A DNA stretch of 7,462 nt from NCBI GenBank assembly GCA_046706145.1, contig JBJKPP010000014.1, forward strand, positions 1 to 7,462. Reading direction: 5' to 3'. Shown here one piece after another: positions 1 to 6,414 of the stretch; position 1 is the first letter of the stretch; each line of letters starts with the position of its first letter. This DNA comes from JBJKPP01 sp046706145 (GTDB lineage: Bacteria > Bacteroidota > Ignavibacteria > Ignavibacteriales > Ignavibacteriaceae). The position numbers and the translations under genes were made by a program. The notes beneath the pieces are model-generated. The model ran no database searches. It saw only the letters and a program-made list of their open reading frames with translations, and was not told the origin of the DNA.

Positions 1-218
1 TTGAGAAAAGAAAAGCAGATGACGCTTTGTCAGAACTTAGTCAAGCTGATCAACAAGATCCATATACTAATTATTTAATGGCAAAGGCATACATACTGAA
101 ACATGATAGGTCAAAGGCAAAAGAATCATGTGAAGCGGTTATGAATTGCAATATTCGACCCACGATGAATTCTTCTTTTGCCAGAGCAAAAACTAGAGAA
201 TTGATGAAAAGGTTGTAA
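1..218 (+). CDS. TPR-like protein, C-terminal fragment (5' end outside window)
   Basis: The reading frame is open from base 3 to the TAA at 216-218, with no in-frame stop before it. The gene therefore starts upstream and only about 71 codons are visible. The stretch with DPYTNYLMAKAYILKHDR, followed by SKAKESCEAV, has the helix-turn-helix spacing of one tetratricopeptide repeat: a small/aromatic/hydrophobic first helix, then a second helix with Ala at the A-x-x-x-C positions. The remainder, with FARAKTRELMKRL at the end, looks like the capping helix after a last repeat. TPR proteins are protein-protein interaction scaffolds, and the specific role cannot be told from this fragment. A TTG at 27 could be read as a start, but in-frame codons upstream (EKRKADDA) continue the same helix, so it is probably internal. 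TPR assignment is moderate. Confidence 0.6.
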   Translation, partial: EKRKADDALSELSQADQQDPYTNYLMAKAYILKHDRSKAKESCEAVMNCNIRPTMNSSFARAKTRELMKRL

Positions 219-264
219 GTTAGAATATATATGATTAAATGAAGCTCATCAGTGGTAAAAATTT

Positions 265-324
265 AAAAGGATGTTGTGGTTTATTAGCAAGATTTTTTAA
301 CTTGCGACGCCATAACATCCTTTT
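265..324. terminator. Long hairpin, probable terminator after the TPR-like gene
   Basis: The arms at 265-279 (AAAAGGATGTTGTGG) and 310-324 (CCATAACATCCTTTT) pair over 15 bp with a single G-T wobble. The 30-base loop holds a second small hairpin, GCAAG (287-291) with CTTGC (301-305). The T-rich end of the right arm runs on as TTTTTAAT, as in a rho-independent terminator for the plus strand. The A-rich left arm would also give a U-run on the minus strand, so it may act in both directions. It lies 46 bases after the TPR gene stop and 118 bases before plsY. The rest of 219-441 is AT-rich, and I could not pick a convincing plsY promoter in it. Confidence 0.6.
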
Positions 325-441
325 TAATATACTCAAGGCTAATCCAAATCTTACTTTTCTGTACTATCAGATACTATATCACTAACATTCACAATTTTTT
401 TTATTAATTTTATATTTTATTAAAAAAATAATTTCCTAGGA

Positions 442-1068
442 ATGCAATATTTTTTTAGCTGTATAATAGGCTATTTATTGGGTTCAATTCCAACAGCTTA
501 TCTGGTAACTAAGGTAACAAGAGGGGTAGATATTAGAGATACTGGCTCAGGAAATGTAGGGGCAATGAACACTTATGAAGTCTCAAACTCCAAAATTCTA
601 GGTTTGGCAGTATTTGCTGTGGATGCGTTAAAAGGATTGTTGAGCGTGTATTTAGTTCTGTTGATTTTACCTGTCAATTTCGTCTATCCCGCACTTGCAA
701 TATTTTTTGCTGTTTTTTCACATTGTTTCAATCCATGGCTCTCCTTTAAAGGTGGCAGAGGGCTTGCAACCGGAGCAGGCGGAATGGCTCTCCTCTTCCC
801 TTTTCTTTTGATAGTTTGGGCACTTATCTGGGTTATAATATTCATTACTAAAAGAGATGTTCTTTTTGCCAATATTTGGGCAACAGTAATGTCATTAATT
901 ATCACTTTCTTTTCCAGCCAAACAGCATTTAACTATGCTTATCCGGAACCTGATTCAATCTCAACTTTAATGACTTTCTCTTCTGCTATTTTAATTATTA
1001 TTTTTATAAGACATATAGATCCGCTTAGGGAAATTCTAGCAAAAAATAAATTTTCTACGAAAAGGTAA
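442..1068 (+). CDS. plsY: Glycerol-3-phosphate acyltransferase PlsY
   Basis: PlsY is an inner-membrane enzyme. It transfers the acyl chain from acyl-phosphate (made by PlsX) to sn-glycerol-3-phosphate, the first step of phospholipid synthesis. The 208-residue length is normal for the family. The protein is strongly hydrophobic, with likely membrane segments near residues 4-22, 52-76, 80-96, 111-135, 140-157 and 171-189. The family loops are visible: GSIPTAYLV (14-22), VDIRDTGSGNVGAMN (29-43), and HCFNPWLSFKGGRGLATG (94-111), which holds the glycine-rich phosphate-binding loop. It departs from the common form: GATNxxR reads GAMNTYE, GGKGVAT reads GGRGLAT, and the C-terminal HRxNIxRL region reads HIDPLREIL. 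An in-frame TAA at 421-423 and the absence of any start between it and ATG 442 fix the start. AGG lies only a base from the ATG, too close to be a good ribosome site. It begins the plsY-htrA-purB cluster; plsX is not in the window. Confidence 0.9.
   Translation: MQYFFSCIIGYLLGSIPTAYLVTKVTRGVDIRDTGSGNVGAMNTYEVSNSKILGLAVFAVDALKGLLSVYLVLLILPVNFVYPALAIFFAVFSHCFNPWLSFKGGRGLATGAGGMALLFPFLLIVWALIWVIIFITKRDVLFANIWATVMSLIITFFSSQTAFNYAYPEPDSISTLMTFSSAILIIIFIRHIDPLREILAKNKFSTKR
1061..1065 (+). promoter_or_regulatory. Shine-Dalgarno-like site for htrA
   Basis: AAAGG lies 6 bases before the ATG at 1072 and directly abuts the plsY stop codon TAA (1066-1068). It is one of very few Shine-Dalgarno-like sequences in the window and supports ATG 1072 as the htrA start. 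Its place inside the end of plsY suggests coupled translation. Confidence 0.45.
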
Positions 1069-1071
1069 AAT

Positions 1072-2262
1072 ATGAAAAGCAAAAACTTAATTTTCACTAT
1101 CTTAATAATCATTGCGGCAGTTGTTGCTTCTTATTATTTGATAGCTCCACACAAAGGCAAAGACCCTTTATTTCGCGATGCAAAAGATGATGTGACAACG
1201 GCTTCTTTTCAAAACAAGGGAAAAGCAGACAAGGATATTTCAGATTCTCGTGAAACTGTTATCACGGAAACAGTGAAAAAAGTTAGTCCCGCCGTTGTTG
1301 GTATAAATGTAACTGAAGTAAAGGAAGAACAATATTCAAGTCCTTTCGGGTCGTTCTTTAATGATCCTTTTTTCCAGCAATTCTTTGGTAATCCAACATA
1401 CAAACAGGAAGTAAAAGAATTAGGCTCCGGATTTATAATTTCACCAGATGGTTACATTGTTACTAACGATCACGTAGCTGGTAATGCTACTAAAATTACT
1501 GTCACTTTAACGAACGGAAAAGAATATAAAGCTAAAGTTGTTGGGACGGATCATGCTACGGATATTTGCCTGCTAAAAGTTGATGCTAAAGATCTTCCTT
1601 ATGAAGTTTTGGGCAACTCAGATAATATTCTTATTGGCGAATGGGTAATTGCTCTGGGAAATCCTTTTGGACTGTTCGAAGTAAATGATCAACCTACTGT
1701 TACTGTTGGCGTTGTTAGTGCGAAAGGGATGAATCTTGAACCGATGAACAATAGATACTATTTAAACATGATAGAAACCGACGCTGCAATAAACGGCGGC
1801 AATAGCGGCGGACCTCTTGTTAACAGCATCGGCGAAGTTATAGGAATGAATACTCTTATTTATACCGCAGGCGATGTAAAAGGTAATATCGGACTGAATT
1901 TTGCCATACCCATTAATACAATTAAACGGATCGTTAAAGAATTAAAAGAGAATGGAAAAGTCGATAGGAATTTTCAAGTTGGTCTTGAAATTCAATCGGT
2001 TGACCAGGGAATTGCAAATTACTACAACCTTAAAACTACAAAGGGAGTAATCGTCACCGGCGTTCGTCAAGGAACACCGGCGGATAAAGCAGGAATTAAA
2101 CCTGGCGACATAATTTTTCAAATTAATGACTATAAAATTGCAGATGCCGAAACCATGCAAGGTGTTTTTGAAGAATTCAGACCAAACCAAACTATCACGC
2201 TCAAGCTAATTCGAAATAATAAAATTATTACTAAACAAATGACCCTAACAAAACGACCATGA
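1072..2262 (+). CDS. htrA: HtrA/Deg-family serine protease, membrane-anchored, one PDZ domain
   Basis: This is a trypsin-like (S1C) envelope protease that degrades or senses misfolded proteins outside the cytoplasmic membrane. Residues 6-24 are a single hydrophobic segment after a Lys-containing start. With no clear cleavage site, this is either a signal anchor or a signal peptide. An aromatic-rich stretch (91-106, FGSFFNDPFFQQFFG) matches the flexible LA-loop region of DegP-type proteins. The protease domain spans about 112-290. Its triad is complete: His134 in TNDHV, Asp164 in TDICLLKV and Ser245 in GGNSGGPL. One PDZ domain follows (about 301-394, with the GxxPGDII-like GIKPGDIIFQIND at 341-353). 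The 396-residue length with one PDZ resembles DegS or small HtrA rather than two-PDZ DegP. It starts 3 bases after plsY and its TGA overlaps the purB ATG, so it is very likely co-transcribed with both. Substrate and any link to a stress sigma factor cannot be judged. Confidence 0.93.
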   Translation: MKSKNLIFTILIIIAAVVASYYLIAPHKGKDPLFRDAKDDVTTASFQNKGKADKDISDSRETVITETVKKVSPAVVGINVTEVKEEQYSSPFGSFFNDPFFQQFFGNPTYKQEVKELGSGFIISPDGYIVTNDHVAGNATKITVTLTNGKEYKAKVVGTDHATDICLLKVDAKDLPYEVLGNSDNILIGEWVIALGNPFGLFEVNDQPTVTVGVVSAKGMNLEPMNNRYYLNMIETDAAINGGNSGGPLVNSIGEVIGMNTLIYTAGDVKGNIGLNFAIPINTIKRIVKELKENGKVDRNFQVGLEIQSVDQGIANYYNLKTTKGVIVTGVRQGTPADKAGIKPGDIIFQINDYKIADAETMQGVFEEFRPNQTITLKLIRNNKIITKQMTLTKRP

Positions 2263-3563
2263 TTGAACGTTATACCCTGCCCGAAATGGGAAAAATATGG
2301 GAAGATGAATTCAAATACGGAACCTGGCTGAATATAGAAATTCTTGCTTGCGAAGCAAGAAATAAGCTCGGGGAAATTCCTTTAAAGGACTTAAACAAAA
2401 TAAAGCAAAGAGCAAAATTTAACGTTAAAAGAATTCTAAAGATTGAAGAAAAAACTAAACATGACGTTATTGCTTTTTTAACAAATGTAGCAGAGAATGT
2501 TGGAAAGGAATCGCGGCATATTCATTATGGTATGACTTCCTCAGATATCCTCGATACTGCATTATCGTTTCAAATGAAAATCGCCGGAGAATTACTTCTT
2601 AAGAAATTAAAAGACTTGAAAAAAAACCTTAAAAAAAGAGCTCTGCAGCATAAACACACAATATGCATTGGAAGATCTCATGGTGTTCATGCTGAACCAA
2701 CTACAATGGGATTAAAGTTTGCTCTCTGGTTCGAAGAAACAGATAGAAATATTGAACGGCTTGAAGCAGCTATAAAAAATATTTCCGTTGGACAAATCTC
2801 AGGTGCAGTCGGAACTTTTGAACATCTCTCACCTAAGGTTGAAGCTTATGTATGTAAAAAACTTGGCTTGTCCCCCGCCCCAGTTTCAACTCAAGTTATT
2901 CAAAGAGACAGGCACGCACAATTTCTCACTACGCTTGCGGTTATCGGAGCAACTTTAGAAAAAATTTCCATAGAAATAAGACATCTACAGAGAACTGAAG
3001 TTTTGGAAGCCGAAGAGTTTTTTTCCAAAGGCCAAAAAGGATCATCGGCAATGCCGCATAAGAGAAATCCTGTTATAAGTGAAAGAGTTACGGGTCTTGC
3101 AAGAATATTGCGCAGTAACTCAATTGCTGCATTGGAAAACGTTGCATTGTGGCATGAAAGAGATATTTCGCATTCATCTGTTGAAAGGATTATCATTCCG
3201 GATAGCTGCATAACATTGGATTATATGCTCCATCTGATGAATAACCTAATTAAAAATCTCTTGATCTATCCCAAGAATATGCTCAAAAATTTAAACCTAA
3301 CAAGAGGATTAATCTTTTCCCAAAAAGTTCTGCTTAAGTTAGTGAGCAAAGGAATGACACGTGAAAACGCATATAGAGTTGTACAGACAAACGCAATGAA
3401 TGTTTGGGGAGATATTAATAAAAATTTGGAAGATGAACTAAGAAAATCAAAAGAAGTAATGACTTATCTAAGCAGCAAAGACTTGGATGAAATATTTGAC
3501 AATAAGAAAATTTTGAGAAACGTAGATTATATTTTTGCCCGTACTGTAGAAAAAAAGAAATAG
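2259..3563 (+). CDS. purB: Adenylosuccinate lyase
   Basis: PurB is a cytoplasmic homotetramer that removes fumarate from SAICAR to give AICAR and from adenylosuccinate to give AMP. It thus acts twice in purine synthesis. The 434-residue protein follows the B. subtilis/T. maritima type from its start (MIERYTLPEMGKIW) to its end (NVDYIFAR). Active-site positions line up with the numbering I recall for B. subtilis PurB: His68 (KHDV), His89 (HIHYGMTSSD) and the general acid His141 (GRSHGVHAEPTT). The fumarase/aspartase-superfamily signature GSSAMPHKRNP is at 261-271 and carries the catalytic serine loop. RDRHAQ (216-221) and WHERDISHSS (288-297) are also typical. The ATG lies inside the htrA stop as an ATGA overlap with no Shine-Dalgarno site, so translation is probably coupled to htrA. 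No other purine gene is adjacent. The 3' end converges on the next gene with a 4-base gap. Confidence 0.97.
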   Translation: MIERYTLPEMGKIWEDEFKYGTWLNIEILACEARNKLGEIPLKDLNKIKQRAKFNVKRILKIEEKTKHDVIAFLTNVAENVGKESRHIHYGMTSSDILDTALSFQMKIAGELLLKKLKDLKKNLKKRALQHKHTICIGRSHGVHAEPTTMGLKFALWFEETDRNIERLEAAIKNISVGQISGAVGTFEHLSPKVEAYVCKKLGLSPAPVSTQVIQRDRHAQFLTTLAVIGATLEKISIEIRHLQRTEVLEAEEFFSKGQKGSSAMPHKRNPVISERVTGLARILRSNSIAALENVALWHERDISHSSVERIIIPDSCITLDYMLHLMNNLIKNLLIYPKNMLKNLNLTRGLIFSQKVLLKLVSKGMTRENAYRVVQTNAMNVWGDINKNLEDELRKSKEVMTYLSSKDLDEIFDNKKILRNVDYIFARTVEKKK

Positions 3564-3582
3564 ATTATTATTTATTCCTTTT
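3553..3582 (-). terminator. Candidate terminator at the purB convergent junction
   Basis: Read on the minus strand, AAAAGGAATA (3582-3573) pairs with TATTTCTTTT (3562-3553) over 10 bp with one G-U wobble and a 10-base loop. The right arm continues into a run of seven Ts, as expected of a terminator for the minus-strand gene. On the plus strand the same stem has an A-C mismatch, so it would serve purB less well. The stem is AT-rich and thermodynamically weak, and both genes' stop codons lie within it. Confidence 0.4.
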
Positions 3583-4074
3583 CAAATTCCTGTTGACTAA
3601 TTTTATTAAATTATAACCAATTATTGATAACCCTACGATTCCGCTCGTTGCCCTAAAGATTTTTGAGTTAGCCAGTCTCTCTAGGTTCATTCCGCCACCT
3701 GTTTGCTTTAGTGTATTGTCTGCATAAATAGAATCCATAAATTCCACACGATCTTTCAAAGATTTAAATGCAAGAATAAAATCAGAGCCATCTTTAACTG
3801 GTTTGAATTTTACAGCAGAAAACTCCTGGCCATCAGAATCAGCATCTTCTATATTTTCAAATTCCCATTTGCCATTGAAGACTGAATATATTACTGTACT
3901 TCTCTTCTCCGTAGAAAACAAAGGATCCTTAAAGACTAATACCTTTTTCCCTCTATCAAAAACAGCTTGGGGATAAATATCTTCCGGCTCTTCCTTTTTT
4001 CCTTCTTTTATTTCGTCTCTTAGACTCTTAACTTCCTGCGCCTTTTTGAGTAGTATTTCTTTGCTCTTTAACAT
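3568..4074 (-). CDS. Uncharacterised protein, 168 aa, possible C-terminal membrane anchor
   Basis: I do not recognise a family. Residues 1-30 are rich in Lys and Glu and should be helical or coiled-coil. Residues 36-115 look like a soluble mixed alpha/beta domain, with strand-like stretches KKVLVFKD, STVIYSVFNGKWEF and FSAVKFKPV. Residues 138-157 form the only hydrophobic segment (GIVGLSIIGYNLIKLV), followed by a basic tail (NRNLKRNK). There is no N-terminal signal peptide. One reading, which is inference, is a cytoplasmic domain tethered by a C-terminal tail anchor; an amphipathic helix is the alternative. The start ATG at 4074-4072 has no Shine-Dalgarno site, but a TATTTTTG box lies 45 bases upstream. 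The gene is divergent from prc and convergent with purB, so it is probably a single-gene transcript. Codon choice and base composition resemble the neighbours, so it looks like a real gene. Confidence 0.72.
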   Translation of the reverse strand: MLKSKEILLKKAQEVKSLRDEIKEGKKEEPEDIYPQAVFDRGKKVLVFKDPLFSTEKRSTVIYSVFNGKWEFENIEDADSDGQEFSAVKFKPVKDGSDFILAFKSLKDRVEFMDSIYADNTLKQTGGGMNLERLANSKIFRATSGIVGLSIIGYNLIKLVNRNLKRNK

Positions 4075-4119
4075 GCTTAGTTTTTAATGGATACGCCTAT
4101 AATTTAAACTTTCTTCATT

Positions 4120-4127
4120 CAAAAATA
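4120..4127 (-). promoter_or_regulatory. Putative -7 promoter box for the 168-aa gene
   Basis: On the minus strand this reads TATTTTTG, an exact match to the TAnnTTTG -7 box of Bacteroidota housekeeping promoters. It lies 45 bases before the ATG at 4074. I found no clear TTG/TTTG -33 element at the usual distance. In DNA this AT-rich, chance matches are common. Confidence 0.3.
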
Positions 4128-4205
4128 CTGAATAAAAACCAATTAAATCACGATAAAAAAACACCTCACAACCAGATTCATACAAAACTAAATGTATTAG
4201 AATAG

Positions 4206-4245
4206 ATGGTATTTTTTACTATATTTGCAATTTGCTAGATACCAT
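4206..4245. repeat. 7-bp inverted repeat around the putative prc promoter box
   Basis: ATGGTAT (4206-4212) and ATACCAT (4239-4245) are perfect inverted copies, 26 bases apart. The TATATTTG box at 4220-4227 lies between them, near the centre. This could be a regulator-binding dyad or a loose hairpin, and chance is not excluded. Confidence 0.35.
4220..4227 (+). promoter_or_regulatory. Putative -7 promoter box for prc
   Basis: TATATTTG matches the Bacteroidota TAnnTTTG -7 consensus exactly. It lies about 90 bases before the prc ATG at 4317, leaving an untranslated leader of roughly 80 bases. I see no clear TTG element at the -33 distance. The position in a divergent intergenic region (4075-4289) is where a prc promoter must be. 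Confidence 0.4.
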
Positions 4246-4316
4246 AAAACATCTTCAAAGAAACAAAATTCATTTTTCTCAGTTAAAAATTGATTCAAAA
4301 ACAAACTTTAAAAAAT

Positions 4317-6383
4317 ATGAAAAATCTTCTGATAATAGTATTTATTCTCGCCGGTTTAAACATATTCTTCTTCGATTACAGTAAAGATAGACCAACGGTA
4401 AACGTAGAAAATGATTCAACCACTGTAGTTACTCCACCGTCTTATCTTTCTGAGGAAGACGAATTAATAAATACTATTTTGATGCGGTATCACTACAAAA
4501 AATTTAACCTGGGTGATTCTTTATCATCATATATATTTGACCAATACATAAGTACTTTGGACATGAACAGAAGCTACTTTTACCAAAGTGATATTGACGA
4601 CTTCCAAAAATACAGATATAAATTAGACAACGACATTAAAGAAGGCGATCTTGACCCGGCTTATCAAATTTTCAATACATTCAAGCAGAGAGTAGATAAA
4701 AGAACGGATTACGTAAACGAGATTCTAGACAAAGGTTTCGATTTCAAGTTGGATGAGAATTATAAAATTGATAGGGATAGTCTCCCCTGGCCTAAAACAG
4801 AAAGCGAAATGAATGAACTGTGGAGAAAAAAGTTAAAAAACGATGCGATTAATCTAATCCTAGCTGGAAAAGATTGGAAAGATACAAAGAGCACACTTAA
4901 GAAACGTTATGCAAATTTTAGAAGAGCTATTGACCAATACAACTATGAAGATGTTTTCCAGCTATTTATGAATACATACACAGAATCGGTAGATCCTCAT
5001 ACTAATTATCTCTCACCGCTAACATCTCAGAATTTTAAAATTGATATGAGTCGTTCATTGGAGGGTATCGGTGCACAATTAGAGCAAGACGATGAATATA
5101 CAAAAGTTGCCGAGCTTATTCCTGGAGGACCGGCAGACAAAAGTGGATTATTAAAGAGAAATGATAGAATAATCGGTGTGGGACAAGGTGAAAAAGGTGA
5201 AATTGTTGATGTTATAGGCTGGAGAATTAATGATGTAGTGCAATTAATTAGAGGACCCAAAGGCACTACGGTTAGATTAGAAATATTACCTGCTAGTGAA
5301 GGGCGCAATGCTATACCAAAAGATATAAAGATAGTAAGAGAAAAAGTTACGCTTAAAGAACAATCAGCCAAGAAAAAAGTAATTGAAATAAACGACAACG
5401 GAAAAAGCTATAAAATGGGTGTTATTATAGTTCCCGCTTTCTATATCGATTTCGATGCCAAGGAAAAAGGAGACCCAAATTATAAAAGCACTACAAGAGA
5501 TGTAAAAAAATTAGTCGGGGAACTTAAGAAAGAAAACGTTGCCGGAATAATATTAGACTTAAGAGATAACGGCGGCGGCTCATTGGAAGAAGCAATTAGC
5601 ATGACTGGACTCTTCATAAAAGGAGGACCCGTTGTTCAGGTAAGAAGTGCCGATGGCAGAGTTGATGTGGATGACTCACCGGATACCGGTGCTTATTATA
5701 CAGGCCCACTTGCAGTATTAGTAAATAGATTCAGTGCATCTGCCTCTGAAATTTTTACAGCGGCACTACAGGATTATGGCAGAGCTATTATTGTCGGACA
5801 ACAAACATATGGAAAAGGAACCGTCCAAAACTTAATAAATCTCAACAGGTTAATGACGGGCGAAAAAGGAAAACTTGGCCAGGTAAAACTAACTATTGCC
5901 AAATTTTATAGGATAACAGGCGGCAGCACACAAGACAAAGGTGTTACTCCTGATATAAAACTTCCCTTCACAATTGATACAAAAGAATACGGTGAAAATA
6001 CTGACAAGAGTGCACTTCCCTGGGACCAAATAGCGCCTGCCACATACCATAAATATGGTGATATAAGCAAGTATCTTCCTGAATTAATTGAAAAACATAA
6101 AGAAAGAATGGAACATACTACAGAGTTTGATAATGTTTTGGAAGACATCCAGGAATATCAGCAGGCCAAATCACAAAAGGTTGTATCACTTAATGAAGAA
6201 GTACGAAAAAAAGAAAAGGATGAACAAGAACAGAAAGAGTTTGAACAAGAGAATTTGAGAAGAAAGGAAAAAGGATTAAAACTGTTGAAGAAAGGTGAAA
6301 CTCCAACTAAAAAAGAAGATACCGACCCATATTTAAAGGAAACAGGAACAATATTAGCAGATTATATTCAAATGATTTCTTAA
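4317..6383 (+). CDS. prc: Carboxy-terminal processing (tail-specific) protease Prc/Tsp
   Basis: Prc is a periplasmic S41A protease with a Ser/Lys mechanism. It degrades or trims proteins from their C-termini, and in E. coli it acts on FtsI and the MepS system. I chose ATG 4317 (688 residues), which opens with a signal peptide or anchor (MKNLLIIVFILAGLNIFF). A TTG at 4290 would only add nine residues. Domains: the Prc-type N-terminal helical domain (about 38-235, with LDMNRSYFYQSDIDDF at 81-96), one PDZ (about 239-316), the S41 catalytic domain (about 330-545), and the Prc-type C-terminal domain with a charged coiled coil (about 575-660) ending in DPYLKETGTILADYI. The residues equivalent to E. 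coli Ser430, Asp441 and Lys455 are Ser465 (FSASASE), Asp476 (QDYGRA) and Lys490 (YGKGTVQ), with exact spacing. LDLRDNGGG at 404-412 is also typical. The length agrees with E. coli Prc (about 680). The gene appears to be transcribed alone. Confidence 0.95.
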   Translation: MKNLLIIVFILAGLNIFFFDYSKDRPTVNVENDSTTVVTPPSYLSEEDELINTILMRYHYKKFNLGDSLSSYIFDQYISTLDMNRSYFYQSDIDDFQKYRYKLDNDIKEGDLDPAYQIFNTFKQRVDKRTDYVNEILDKGFDFKLDENYKIDRDSLPWPKTESEMNELWRKKLKNDAINLILAGKDWKDTKSTLKKRYANFRRAIDQYNYEDVFQLFMNTYTESVDPHTNYLSPLTSQNFKIDMSRSLEGIGAQLEQDDEYTKVAELIPGGPADKSGLLKRNDRIIGVGQGEKGEIVDVIGWRINDVVQLIRGPKGTTVRLEILPASEGRNAIPKDIKIVREKVTLKEQSAKKKVIEINDNGKSYKMGVIIVPAFYIDFDAKEKGDPNYKSTTRDVKKLVGELKKENVAGIILDLRDNGGGSLEEAISMTGLFIKGGPVVQVRSADGRVDVDDSPDTGAYYTGPLAVLVNRFSASASEIFTAALQDYGRAIIVGQQTYGKGTVQNLINLNRLMTGEKGKLGQVKLTIAKFYRITGGSTQDKGVTPDIKLPFTIDTKEYGENTDKSALPWDQIAPATYHKYGDISKYLPELIEKHKERMEHTTEFDNVLEDIQEYQQAKSQKVVSLNEEVRKKEKDEQEQKEFEQENLRRKEKGLKLLKKGETPTKKEDTDPYLKETGTILADYIQMIS

Positions 6384-6414
6384 ATTTATGCAGCAGCTAC
6401 TTTGTGCATTAATT
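6383..6414 (+). terminator. Weak candidate terminator at the prc convergent junction
   Basis: AATTTATGCA (6383-6392) pairs with TGCATTAATT (6405-6414) over 10 bp with one T-T mismatch and a 12-base loop. It is followed by TCCTTTTAG, only a modest T-run. It begins at the last base of the prc stop codon and lies inside the 3' end of the converging gene, since the two stops are 2 bases apart. Stem GC content is low, so function is uncertain. Confidence 0.3.

Noticed and set aside
331..441. AT-rich stretch before plsY as a defined promoter
   Set aside because: Several TA-rich hexamers occur, but none matches TAnnTTTG, and no -35/-10 pair with proper spacing stands out.
2900..3211. 103-codon minus-strand open frame inside purB
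   Set aside because: It lies fully opposite a strongly conserved purB region containing the signature sequence, and its translation is Ser/Cys-rich with no recognisable features. It is a shadow of purB.
4290..4316. TTG start nine codons upstream for prc
   Set aside because: The ATG at 4317 places the hydrophobic signal segment right at the N-terminus, as usual. The TTG adds only a short polar extension and has no ribosome site.
5027..5398. 123-codon minus-strand open frame inside prc
   Set aside because: It is opposite the PDZ and linker of Prc and is a low-complexity Ser/Ile/Pro translation typical of an antisense shadow.
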